Under the pieces are notes generated by a model. That model saw only the letters and a list, made by a program, of their open reading frames with translations. It had not been told where the DNA came from and did not search any database. A DNA stretch of 64,000 nt, from NCBI GenBank assembly GCA_019925105.1, contig JAHGAU010000009.1, forward strand, positions 992,001-1,056,000, in the 5' to 3' direction. Numbering within the stretch: the first letter of the stretch is position 1; every line of letters begins with the position of its first letter. Both the position numbers and the translations under genes were made by a program. Shown in pieces: positions 48,245 to 60,999 of this stretch. This stretch comes from Niebla homalea (lineage: Eukaryota; Ascomycota; Lecanoromycetes; Lecanorales; Ramalinaceae).

Positions 48245-51200
48245 ATATAATAAATAAGAAATAAATTAAATTATTTTTATCCGTCCGGAGTTAAATTATT
48301 AATACGTTATTACCTTTTTTTATAATATTATAATAGCGGCAATATTTATTAATAATATTTTTATCGTTAAAAACTAAATAATAATAACTATAAAATATAA
48401 AGTTTTTATATTTCCGTTAACGTTTAATTTATTTTATTATAACTTATAAAATAAATATTATAACTTTTACTTTTTAAATCCTTTTATTTTTAATTTTTTT
48501 TGCGCTTAACGTAAGTTTATATATATTTAAATTAACCTTTAAAACGTTAATAAAGTTAATTTTCTTTTTAACTTATTGTTATTTTATTTTAATAAAAAGA
48601 AAAATAAATATTTTTAATTTATTCCCTTTAACTTAAGGCTTATTAAGATTCTAGCGGATCCACCCGTTTTTTATTATCGTAATTAAATATATATATCTTT
48701 TTAACTTTATTTAAGTAATTATTTAATTTAATAAAACTTTAATTAATAATATAAAAACCTTAAACTTGAATACCGGGATAAAAGTTACTTTATAAGTACC
48801 GTTAATTATTCTTAAATATTAATTTTAGACTTTCTATAATATTTAAATAAACTTTTTTTTATATCCCGGAATACTTTTAAGTATATATTAAATAACCGTA
48901 ATGTATATTATAATTAATTTTATTATAGCTTAATAAATAATCCGGGCTTTTTATAATATAACTTTTTATATTAATATAATAAGATAAATAAGGGTTTTTT
49001 TTATAAAATTATTTTCTTTTAAACTTTTTTTTTATAATTTTTTTAATTAAGTTTTTATTTATTTAAAGGCTAAGGAATTTAATATTAATATCCGGCTTTA
49101 TTATAACTTTATTTAAGTTTATTATAATTATTATATAATATAATTTTAAATTTTTAATTATATAAATAAGCTTATACTTATACGGTATAAATAAAGTTCC
49201 GTAAATTTTTATTTATTAAAAATAAACTTTATAAGCTTATTTTAATTTTAATTAATTTATACGTATAAAAATATAATAAATTAAAAAATAAATATTATTA
49301 ATAAAGTTTTTAATTTAAACCTTTTATTTTAATTTAATAAAGTCCTCAATTAATAAATTATTAAAGAATAAAAATAATATAAAAAAATAAATAATCTTTA
49401 AGGAATTTTTATTATAATAAGCTTTATTAAACTTATTTTTTATCTTAAATTAATTAATATGATTTAATTACTTAAAAACTCTTTATTTACTTAATTAAAA
49501 AAAATAATATCCCCTTTTTCTTTAAGTTATATAATAATTTTTAATAATTTACTTTATTAAAAATTTTTATAATATTAAGAGAAAAAAGATTTATAATATG
49601 TTTTTTCCCGTAATCCTATATTATATATATATTATTAATTAATTTTTTTATGGTTATTTTTATTAACCGATTTTTTTTTTTTTTTATTTATTAATTAAGG
49701 AGAAATCCGTAATTCTTTATATAATTATTAAGGATCTTTATTATTATCGTTTTTAAGGTTTTCCTTAACGTATAAAAAATATAATAAATTTATAAAACTT
49801 TATTTTTAAATAATCCGGCTTAATAAACTTCTTAAGGATAATTTTTTTTTTCTTTAAACTTATATAAATAATAATTAATATTAAAATATACTTAAAAAAA
49901 ACATTTTTTTAAACGGTAAAATTATTATTAATAAGAATTTGTTAAGAATCTTATTTAATTTTAAGGCTTTATTTTTTTTTAATTTATTAATCGCTTTAAT
50001 TATTATATTTTATATTATTATTTTATTTATTAATACGGGGTTAAAATACGTAACGCGGTTAATATTATTTAAATTAACTTTTAACGGAAAAAAGAAAAAT
50101 ATTCCCTTAAAAACCTTAATTTTATTATTAAAAGTATTAATTAATATATTATTGGGCTTCTTAAAAATAGGAATTTAAAAATAAACTTTAATTTTTTATT
50201 TTATTTCTTCTTATATTTTATTAACTTTTAAATATTATAAAATAAAATTATTAAGTTATATATTATAAATTAAAAATTAAAAATATATTTATTTAATTTT
50301 TTTAATAATTTATTTTTTTTCAATAACTTTTAATTAATTAAGTATCTTTTAATTTTTATATTTAAAAGTTTACTTAATTAATTTCTTTATTTTTATAATC
50401 GCGGTTATATATTTTTTATTTTAATAAATTTTAACTTTTTAAAAAAACTTTATTAACGGAATTATTTTATTAATTACTTCGTTTAATATTTTTATTATTT
50501 ACTTTATAAAAAGGTTAATTTAATCTTTATTATTTAATTAAAGGAGGTTTATAAATTATGTTATTATTTCCTCCGTTTTTATATAAACCTTTATTTCTTT
50601 AACCGTTTTTTACGCCCTTTTTACCTATAATAATAAGGTTATATCAATAATTTAATTTAAAGTTATTTATATTAATATATAATTTAAGTTATATTTTAAG
50701 TCTTCTTATAACCCGTATATAATAACCGTATTAATAATATTTTTTAAATTAAACGTTCAGTTAATTATAATCTTAAATCCTTAACCTTTTTATATTATAA
50801 TCCCTTTTAATGTTAATAATATAAAGTTAAACCGGGTAATAATTATTAATAACTTTTTAAATTTTATATAATTAATTATACGCTTTTTTTTATTTTATTT
50901 ATTATAATAAAGATCAAAGTTTTTTATTAAAAAATATTTATTAAATCCGGCTATAATATCCTTAAGTAATAAGATTATAAAAAGCCCTTTTTATTAATTA
51001 ATAGCGGATTATATATATTATAAATATTTAAATTTTTTAAAATAATTCCTTTTTATATAATTTAAAATATATATAGATTCCTTCCGTAATAAATAATATT
51101 TTAATTATTTATATTTAATCTTTATTTATAAAGAAATATATGCGTATTTTCTTATTTTTTAAAGGTTAAATAAAAATTATTTCTTAAATTAATTAAAGAA

Positions 51201-52625
51201 TATATATATAAGTTATATAACGGCTTTTATATCGTTATAATATTAATATTTTTTTTTTTTTTTAAACTTAAATATCAATATTATAACTTTAATTACTTTT
51301 TATATACGTTATATTATATTATTTTTAAAAATATAAATATATTATATATTAATTTTTATTAAGTTATTTTTATCGATTTTTATTTATATAAACGGTTTTT
51401 CCTTAAAATTAAGTATTATTTATTTTAATTTTTTTATTATAATAATTATCCCGATTAAATAATTAACCTTAAGGATTAATATTACTAAAAGTTTCCTTTT
51501 TTTTTACGTTATTAATTATTACGTTTTATTTTTCTTTATTTAATAAGTTCCGTTTACGTTTTAAAATTATCCTTAATTAATTTATTAATTTAAATTTATA
51601 TAAATTATAATGTTAAATTTTAATTATTATCTTAATCTTTTTACGTTAAGTCTTTTTAATTTTTATTATATATTATAAGTTTTACGTTAAGTAATTCTTA
51701 TTTTTATACGTTATATATTTTAATATATTTTTTATTAAGCTTTTTATTATTAAATTTACGTACTTATATATATTATACCTTTTAACGTATATTATATATT
51801 TTATATTATTAAAATACCTTATAATAATATATTTATATTTTTAATATTTAAAATATTAATAAATATTTATTATTTAATTTTATAATTTTATTAATTTAAA
51901 AGATTTACTTTTTATTAATTTTTTATTAAGGATATTATTATATATTTTTATTAACTTCATATTTAAAATAACCGTAAAGTACTTTTTTATTTAATTAAAA
52001 ATATTTAATTTTTTTATTATAGGAGGAAAACTATAATTTATAATCTTTAACCCGGAATAAAAAATTATATTCTCCCTTTTTATTTATTTTAAGGTAACCT
52101 TTTTTTCTTTTTTTATAAACCTTATTAAGTATATCATATTTATTATAATAATAAATAATTATTTTAAAATTTTTATTATTTTATATCATTTTTTACCGGT
52201 TTATCCTTTGAATTTTTAAGTTTTTCTTTTATTTTTAATAAAGTTATATTAAAAAGGATATTTTTACTTTATAACTTATATATTATAATAATTTATTTTA
52301 TTAATAATTTTTTTATTACTTTAAATATTTTTATTAATTATAAAAAGTTTATTTTTATAATTATATTTTTCTTTTTTATTTAATAATTATATAACTATTA
52401 TTTTCATTTTCTTTAATATTGCCGTTTTTTTTTAATTGTTTTTTTTTTATTAATATAAATGTTATTTTTATAGTTTTTATTATTTAATTTATTTTTACTT
52501 TTATCCGTAAAGCTTCTTCCGTTATTCTTTTATTTTATATATAGTTTTTTAAATTTTTTTTACCTTTTTTTATTAATATTTTTATTATTACTTTTTAAGC
52601 TCTGCGTAACCTCTTTAAATCCTTT
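48245..52625 (-). mobile_element. LINE fragment, ORF2 and ORF1, both ends missing
   Basis: This aligns with LINE B from about 4845 to 9240; the start (TTTTTATCCGTCCGGAG at 48273-48289) matches 4875-4891. RT region: KAPG block near 49945-49985, with an antisense open frame over 49939-50178. It lacks the 3' tail (replaced by the solo LTR) and the 5' block. Very heavily RIP-mutated. Confidence 0.85.
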
Positions 52626-54465
52626 GATCCCAAATAAAAAATCTAAATTAAAAACTTTATTAATAATATTTTTTTAACCTATAATATTTTTATATATATA
52701 AATTATTTAGAATTAAAATAAGCTTATAAAGTTTATTTTTAATAAATAAAAATTTATAAGACATAATTTATACCATATAAGTATAAGTTTATTTATATAA
52801 TTAAAAGCTTAAGGCTATACGATATAATAATTATAATAAATTTAAATAAAATTACGGTAAAACCAGATATCAATATTAAAGTCTTTAATTTTTAAATAAA
52901 TAAAAAGCTTAATTAAAAAAACTATATAAGAAAAGTTTAAAAAAAATAACTTTATAGGAAAAAGGTTTTATTTATCTCGCTATATTAATATAAAGAATTA
53001 TATTATAAAAGGCCCGGATTATTTATTAAATTATAATAAAATTAACTATAATATACGTTATAATTATTTAATATATACTTAAAAGTACTTTAGGATATAA
53101 AAAAAAGCTTATTTAAATATTATAGAAAGTTTAAAACCGGTATTTAAGAATAATTAACGGTATTTATAAAGTAACCTTTATCTTAATATTAAAGTTTAAG
53201 GTTTTTATATTATTAATTAAAATCTTATTAAATTAAATAATCGCTTAAATAAAGTTAAAGAAATATATATACTTAATTATAATAATAAACAACGGGCGGA
53301 TCCGTTAAAATCTTAATAAACTTTAAATTAAAAAGAATAAATTAAAGATATTTATCCTTTTTCTTATTAAAACAAAGTAAGAATAAATTTAAAAAAAATT
53401 AATTTTATTAATATCCCGGAGGTTAATATAAACGTATATAAACTTTTATTAAACGTAAAAAAGAATAAAATTAAAAAATTTTAAAGAATAAAAACTATAA
53501 CGATTACCTCATAAGTTATAATAAAATAAATTAAATATTAATAAAAATATAAGAATTTTATGTTTTAAAGTTATTATTATTTAACTTTTAATAATAAAAA
53601 GATTATTAATAAGTATCTCCGTTATTATAATATTATAAAAAAAGGTAATAACGTATTAACGATTTAATTTTAAACGGATAAGAATAATTTAATTTACTTC
53701 TTATTTATTATATATATCGGAGGTCGGATAAATACCGGATATAAATATAAATAATAGAAACAAAATATTATATATATCCTTATCTTATATTTTTTATTTA
53801 TTAAAGTTAAATTAAAACTTATAATAAAGATTAATACTTATAACTACCGTTAAATATTATTTATAAAGTAAAATATATAAGCGGTTATTAAATTTATAAT
53901 ATTTATTAAGTTATTAATATAATTTAACTTTATTACGAAAATAAATAAAATTATTAAAAATCTAATTAATAAGCCCCGTTATTAAATTAAATCCTTAAGA
54001 TAACGTAAAAATTATATTTAATAAAAGGCTTAAGGATATAACGTTAATATAACGTAAAAGAAAAATATAATAATATCGGCGGTAATAATAATGGAAAAGT
54101 AAAAAACATATATATCGGTAAAGGTATTTAAAGGTATAATTTAATATTAATACTAAGTAAATCGGTAAAAATACAGAAAAACAATAGGTCCGGGGTAACC
54201 TTTATAATAATACGGTTATAATATTATAGATTTCTTTAATAGAGTTAAAACGTAAAAGTTATATAAGTTAATCGCCACCCTTTAAATAACCCTTAATACT
54301 CTTTACCTTAAAAGGTAATAAGTAAAGGTCTTATAAATGCCGTTTTTACCTTAACGTTATAAGTATCAGGTTTTTATGGTTATTAAGAAAATTAAAAGGC
54401 TACGTATTAAGGAACGCCGGAATTAACTTAACTAAATCCGTAATATAAATAAATAAATTAATTAA
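52626..54465 (+). mobile_element. LINE fragment, 3' third with tail
   Basis: It matches LINE E from about 32470 on (for example the run AAACTTATAA-type block at 52730-52790) through to the 3' end: GGAACGCCGGAATTA at 54410-54424 and a RIP-worn AATC tail to 54465. It stands head-to-head with the minus fragment on its left. The inversion could reflect twin priming or recombination. Confidence 0.8.
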
Positions 54466-54469
54466 TAAT

Positions 54470-56457
54470 ATTAATATTTTTTATTTCCTTAAATTTAAAT
54501 ATTAATATTATAACTTTAATTATTTCTTTACGTACGTTATATTATATTACCCTTGAAAGTATAAATATATTATATATTAACTTTTATTTAGTTTTCCCCG
54601 TTAACTTTTATTTATATAAATAATTTTTCTTCAAAATTAAATATTATTTACTTTAATTTTTTTATTATAATAATCATTTTAATTAAGTAATTAATTTTAA
54701 GGATTAATATCGTTATAAATTTCCTTTTTTTTTTTACGTTATTAATTATTACGTTTTATTTTTTTTTTATTTAACGGGCTTTATTTATATTTTAAGATTA
54801 TTTTTAATTATTTTATTAATTTAAATTTATATAAATTATAATATTAAACCTTAATTATTATTTTAATTTCCTTACGTTAAGACTTTTTAACTTTTATTAT
54901 ATATTATAAGTCTTACGTTAAGTAATTATTATTCTTATATATTACGTATTTTAATATATTCTTTATTAAATTTTTTATTATTAAACTTACGTATTTATAT
55001 ATATTACATTTTCCGGTATATATTATATATTTTATATTATTAAAATATTTTATAACAATATATCTGTATTTTTAATATTTAAAGTATTAATAAATATCCG
55101 CTATTTCGTTTTATAACCTTATTAATTTAAGGGATTTACTTTTTATTACCCATTTATTAAGGATATTATTATAAATCCTTATTAATATTACGCTTAAAAT
55201 AACCGTAAAGTATCTTTTTATTTAATCAAAAATATTTAGCCTCTTTATTATAAAAAGAAAATTATAATTAATAATCTTTAACCCAAAATAAAGGATTATA
55301 TTCTTTTTTTATCCGTTTCAAAGTAATTTCCTTTTCCTTTTTTATAAATTTTATTAAGTATATCCTATTTACGGTAATAATGAATTATTATTTTAATATT
55401 TTTATTATTTTATATTTTTTTTATTAATTTATTTTTTTAATTTTTTAAGTTTTTCTTTTATTTTTAATAAAATTATATTAAGGGAAATATCTTTATTTTA
55501 TAATTTATATATTATAATAATTTACTTTATTAATAACGCCCTTATTATTTTAAAGGTTTTTATTAATTATAAAAAGTTTACCTTTATAATTATATTCCTT
55601 TTTTCCTTATTTAATAATTATATAATTATTATTTTCGTTTTTTTTAATATTATTATTTTCTTTTTAATTTTTATTTTTTTTATTATTAATATAAATATTA
55701 TTTTTATAGTTTTTATTATTTAACTTATTTTTATTTTTATCCGTAAAACTTCTCCCGTCGCTTTTTTTATTTTATATATAGTTTTTTTAATTTTTTTTAT
55801 TTTTTTATTAATATTTTTATTACCGTTTTTAAGTTCCGTATAACTTTTTTAATTCTTTTAATTTTACTTTTACTTTTATATAAAAGTCTTTTAATCCTTT
55901 ATAGCTTAATTTATAATATTAATTAAATTTTTAATATAATATCCTTTTATTTAATTATAAAAAGGCTTTTTAATATTTTTATTATATTCTTTCCGTATAT
56001 TTAATAATAATTTTTTTTATAACTTATCCTTAATTACTTAATATTCCCTTATTTTTACTTAGTTTTTTTTTAATTTATATATATTTAATAAAGCTTTCTC
56101 CGTTTTTATTTATTTTTTATTTATCGTTATATATTATTTTTATTTCCTTTATTCTTAATTTATTTTTTATAATTACGTTACCTTTTACGCGTTATATACG
56201 TTTTTTTACGCGTATCTTATTAGTTATAAATTTTTTATTTAATTTAAAAGTTTTTTATTATATAGTTATCGCGTTATCCGTATAAATTATTATTATTTCT
56301 ATTAATAAGGGCCGTTTATCCTTTTATTTTTTTAATTTCTATTATTATTCCGCTTCCGTTTATCGTATTTAAGGTATTTACCTTATTATTACTTAAGCTA
56401 TATACGTATATATCATTTTAAATTTTTAAGGTTCCGTTATTTATCGTTATTTTTTTT
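54470..56457 (-). mobile_element. LINE I, 5' third
   Basis: It corresponds to LINE B from about 7855 to the 5' end, with the 5' block in RIP form at about 56420-56450 (TTTTTAAGGTTCCGTTATTTATCG). Sequence similarity is closer to LINE A (1-470) than to LINE B. No 3' tail; the left edge abuts the tail of the previous fragment. Confidence 0.8.
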
Positions 56458-57281
56458 TATAATAATAATATATTTAATTCCCGTTATTATTATAATAAGA
56501 AATAATTTTTTTATTTATAAGTTATAAATACATTATTATAGTTAATATTTATGGTTTTTTTATTAATTTCTTATACGTAAATTTAATTAATATAAACTTT
56601 ATATTATTTTTTATAAGAATTAAAAAAAAAAATTTATATTAATAAGTTTTAATAGTTTTTATATATATAAAGATAAATAGATAATATATTACGTTTAATA
56701 TAAGATTTTATATAAATATTTATAAATAATATAATTATTTTTAATTATTTATTAAAAAAATATATTATTTATTTATATTAAGATTTTTAAATTCTTAAAG
56801 ATAAATATATAAATTTTTCACCGATAAAATTATTTATTAATTATTTTATAATTAAGTTTTTAATTAATAATTTAATTTTTAAGGATATTTACGCTTAATA
56901 ATAAAATAAAAGTTAAATAAAATCTTAAATTTCTTAATTTATTAAAGGACCTTAAAGTTTTCCTTAATTTTATAAATTAATTATATATTAGATATAGAAT
57001 TATACTTAATATATTATCCCGTTTTAAGTATATAAAACCTTTTTTATTATAGATTTAAAAAAAGTAAATTTAAAATATATTAATTTACGTCATAAATAAA
57101 GGATATTTCGGATTAAGTTTATATTTATTTAAGAAGAAAACTATATTTTTAAGGATTTAAAAAACGTATTTTTAAAACCGTTATTTTTTATATATTATAA
57201 TCTTAATTAACCGTTATTTACCGATATTAATATATATAAAAAATTAAGTATTATAGCTATAAAATATTATATTAAGGATAA
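56458..57281 (+). pseudogene. gypsy-2 reverse transcriptase / start of RNase H
   Basis: Near 57133-57260 the plus frame reads ENYIFKDLKNVFLKPLFF.YYNLN, then PLFTDINIYKKL. This is the Ty3/gypsy junction of RT and RNase H (F..LK..F..AP.L.H(F/Y)DP..P...TDAS). Upstream sequence (56.5-57.1 kb) would be RT but is so AT-converted that I could not place the YVDD box. The 5' side is lost at LINE I, and TRIM-B2 cuts the RNase H. Confidence 0.7.
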
Positions 57282-57448
57282 TATTAAGATTTTAATTAAA
57301 GCTGAATTTTAACTTTTTTGGAGCGGAACGGCTTTACCTTATTCCGCTTACTTAATACGTACCTTTATATATATAATACTTATATAGTTAACTATTTAAT
57401 AATTATATATATTATATATATTTTACCCTTTATATTAAACGCGTTATA
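57282..57448. repeat. TRIM-B2 left LTR
   Basis: 167 bp, TATTAAGA ... GCGTTATA, the RIP forms of TGTTAGGA and GCGCCACA. Six bases shorter than the TRIM-B1 LTR. Confidence 0.85.
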
Positions 57449-58708
57449 ATTTAATAATAATAATATAAGATCGTAGTAATTATTATAGTAAATAGATAAA
57501 TATTATTATTATAAAATCTTAAATTTATATAACGTAAAAGACGCAATAAGCCTAATAAACTTAATAAAACTTTCTTTATTAATAACTTTATTACCGGTTA
57601 TTATTACCTATATTAATTTAATAGATAAATAATTAACCCGGTAAATAAAGTTAAGCCTTAAATTTATCCCTTTTAATAAGTTAAACGACGATATTATTAA
57701 TTATAATACTTACGTTTATTAATAAATAATTTAAATAACTTTTTAATTATTTTATACTTAAATTTATACTATAGTTTTTAAAAATATTATTAAAAGATTT
57801 TACTTTTAATCCTTTTATTTATAACGTTTTTACTTTTATTAAGTTACTCCGTAATATTAATAATATCGATCCGTAATATATATATACGTATCTTAAATAC
57901 GGAGCTTATACTTAATATAAGTTATTTAATAAAATAATAAAAGTTAGTATTAATATTAATATAAAACTTTAAATAAATAAACTTAAAAAAAGATTTAAAT
58001 ATATAATAAATAAAACCTTTATAATATTTTAACATAATACCTTATATAATATCCCGTATAATATATTATAAGATATAAATAGGTTTTTATTATTTTTATT
58101 ATAAATTCCTTAATAAATTTAATTATAAATGGTTTAATAATAAGTATTTAAGTTATAATATATACCTATAATATTAAGATTTAAGTAAAAAAAAGGTAAA
58201 TTATAAATATATTACTCTATATATTATACGTTATTTTATAAAGCTTATCTTTAATATTATTATTTAATTACTTATAATATTATTACCCTTAATAAACTTA
58301 ATATAGCTTTAATACTAAACCTTTTATTCTTATAATACTTACTTTTAAAGTAACTTAAGTTTACCGGATATTACCCTTTTATTTATATTATTTAGCTTAC
58401 CAGGCTATAAACTTAACTTTAATAATATTTCGGAGATTACCGTTTTAAGCGATTTAAAGCTTAAAAAAATGATAATTATTTCCCAGGTATAATTATAATA
58501 ATTACCCGGTTTAATTTTTCTTGATTTTTTAACTTTTACTTATTATTATATATTAATATTTAATAATTATTTTATATAATCGTTCTTATACGTTTTCGGA
58601 CTTTTATTATTATTATTTTTACGTCCGAAAGGCTTATTATAATGTTTTTTATTGGTTATTATTAATAAATAACCTTTAAAATAAAAGTATTTTTTATTAA
58701 TAATAAAT

Positions 58709-58875
58709 TATTAAGATCTTAATTAAAGTTAAGTTTTAACTTTATTAAAATAAAGCGGTATTATTTTATTCCGCTTATTTAACGTATATTTTTATATATA
58801 TAATACTTATATAGTTAATTATTTAATAATTATATATATTATATATATTTTATTTTTTATATTAAGCGCGTTATA
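58709..58875. repeat. TRIM-B2 right LTR
   Basis: 167 bp, the same length as its partner; starts TATTAAGATC and ends GCGTTATA. Confidence 0.85.
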
Positions 58876-58880
58876 AATAA

Positions 58881-59640
58881 CCCGTTATTTTATAATATTA
58901 CGGAGATTAATAATTTATTAAAAATTATATATAATAAAATATAATTAATAATATTCTTTAATAAAAGCTTAAATATAATTAAAAAAATTTATTAACCTAT
59001 AAAGTTAAAAATTATAAATATAATTTAAATTATATATAAAATTAAATATTTAATTAAAATATTTTATTATAAATTTAATTATATAATTTTTATAAATTAT
59101 AATATAATTATTAATATCTTTAAATAAATAAATTTAAAGATCTTTATAATTAATAAGCTTAATTTTTATTTAATTTATATATTATAATATTTATTAATAT
59201 TTAATATTTTATTACGTTATAAATTAAGTTTAATAAATACCGTTTTAATATATTTTTACGAATAATTAATAATATATAAACTTTATTTTTAAAATCGGAA
59301 TTCTTAATAACGTAAATAATAATAAATTAATTACTTTTTTATTATATTTATATTTTAAATAAATTTAAAAATTAAATTAAAAAAGAATATATAAAAGATA
59401 ATATATAAATAAAATTATAAAAAATCTTAATAATTAAAGAAAAATTAAATTTATAAAATATAAAAATTAAATTACGCTTTATATTAAAAAAATCTTTATT
59501 TATAATTTAAAATCCGTTAATTATTTTTTATAATTATATATACTTAATATATTTAAGAAAATAATCTTTTTATTGAAACGGATAATTATTTAATTATAAG
59601 GGTAAAATTAATTAATTTAAATAAGTAATAACGCTTAAAA
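58881..59640 (+). pseudogene. gypsy-2 RNase H and linker
   Basis: After TRIM-B2 the frame continues with a pattern fitting the gypsy RNase H: an IYK(I)KYLIKI run, FINYNIIINIFK (the Y.DH...-I..Q segment), INKLNFYLIYI.QYLL.FN (the (D)KLN.RL.RA.QYLS.FN block) and a YK.. NTVL run (YK.GK.N.V.DALS). His, Asp and Arg codons are largely converted. The frame fades into the GC-rich array at about 59640. No integrase follows, so gypsy-2 is truncated. Confidence 0.65.
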
Positions 59641-59769
59641 ATAAACCGTTATTATTATATAAGGGATATTAAACCTTAAAGGCTACCTTTACGGGGTATA
59701 TATAGGCATTAATATTACTTCCTTTCTTATATATTCGTCCTTAAATATATAGCTTATTAAATTACGCTT

Positions 59770-60480
59770 TTAGAAAATTACCCCAGGTTAGAGGCCCTAT
59801 AAGGCCCGACTTTAATATCTAGTAAAAGCTTTTATAAGGATTACCTACCGGGGGTTAAGCCGGTTCCCGTAAGACATTACGCTTTAAGGTAAAGCCGGCC
59901 CCCGTAAAATACCGTATTTTAAGTTAAATTAACCCCCGTAAAGTATCGCACTCGGTAGGGCTTAGAGGCCCCCGTAAGGGCATGTCCCGGGGTTAAGCCG
60001 GTCCCCCCATAAGGGTACCGTACTCGAAAATAAAGTCGGCCCCGGTAAGGCACCGGACTTTAGGTTTCAGTAAGAGCCCCTATAGGGATCACCTACCGGT
60101 AAATGGTAAGAGCCCCCGTAAGGGGTAACCACTTTAGACTTAAAGGCCCCTATAAGGGTATATTCCGGGGTTAAGCCGGTCCCCCATAGGGTACCGTACT
60201 TAAAAGGCTTAGAGGCCTTATAAGGTATAATTTACTTTTTCGGGTTTAAAGGCCCCCATAAAAATATAACCCACTTTTCGGGTTTAAAGGCCCTTATAAA
60301 AGTATAACCCACTTTTTAGGTTCAGAGGCCCCCGTAAGGGTATAACTTAGCCGGCTTTTTAAAAATAGATACTTAATAATAGAAAGATATCCGTATTATT
60401 AAAAATTTATAGTTAAGTTGATCCCCGTAAGGCCCCGTACTTAAAAATTGCGTATTTAAGCCGATCCCCAGAAGGCATTA
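59770..60480. repeat. GC-rich degenerate tandem array of short hairpins
   Basis: At least ten irregular units with words such as TTAAGCCGGTCCCCC, CTTAGAGGCCCCCGTAAGGG and TATAACCCACTTTT. Many units contain CCCC GTAA GGGG-type stems (perfect at 60114-60125), others CCCC TATA GGG or CCCCATAAGGG. The array is an island of little RIP between AT-rich blocks. Two interleaved unit types seem to alternate (GTTAAGCCGG... and AGAGGCCCC...). No coding frame. Nature unknown. Confidence 0.7.
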
Positions 60481-60778
60481 TAACCAGTTTATTTAAGGTA
60501 TTACGTTTTACTTAAGTACTTATTATTTATAAAAAGTTTATTAACTTAAGTTTACTTTAAACTTTTAAGGTTATTTATATTTTATTAATTCACTTTTAAC
60601 CTATATTTCGGTAATTTTTAAGCGTTCCGGCCCTTAAATCCATTAGTTTAAGGCCGTTATAGGCTTTATATTAAGTAATCTTATTTACCCGGGTTTTAAA
60701 AAATACAGAAAAAGCTTACGTCTTCCGAGAATTAAACCGTTACCTGCCTTTATATATTTATTCCGTATAACCCTTAAA
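60481..60778. other. AT-rich stretch, nothing recognised
   Basis: Moderately AT-rich sequence with some retained CA/TG and no frame or repeat that I could identify. Confidence 0.4.
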
Positions 60779-60928
60779 TGTAATGGGTACAGAGCATGTA
60801 ATGGACAAAGTGGTAAAGTGATCAATGTATAAATGAATGATCGTTTATCCTGAAGGGATAAACTATTAACTATATATACTATCCTATCTATAGGATAGTA
60901 TCCTATTATTATATATATATTTATAACA
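60779..60928. repeat. Candidate LTR with two perfect hairpins
   Basis: A 150-bp unmutated block starting TGTAATGGG and ending TTATAACA (TG...CA). It contains GTTTATCC TGAAG GGATAAAC (60843-60863) and an 11-bp inverted repeat TACTATCCTAT / ATAGGATAGTA (60877-60900). No partner copy or clear duplication lies in the window; if it is a 5' LTR, its mate is beyond 64000. Confidence 0.4.
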
Positions 60929-60999
60929 GGATCCCCTTAATAATAATAAAAATATACGTCCTTATATTTATTTCTATTTTAAGATCGTAATATTCTGGT

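Larger units (their letters stand above)
57282..58875. mobile_element. TRIM-B2, uninterrupted copy, heavily RIP-mutated
   Basis: 167-bp LTRs at 57282-57448 and 58709-58875, with a target duplication GATAA (57277-57281) / AATAA (58876-58880), one G/A difference. Total 1,594 bp. The interior aligns with the two halves of TRIM-B1 and shows the site where copia-2 entered TRIM-B1 (around 58358-58385). No gag-pol. A copy of the shared stem-loop segment is at 58428-58510. Unlike TRIM-B1, both LTRs are mutated over their full length, so this is an older or more exposed copy. Confidence 0.88.

Noticed and set aside
59770..60480. CRISPR array
   Set aside because: Units are irregular in length and sequence, without unique spacers, and the genome is fungal.
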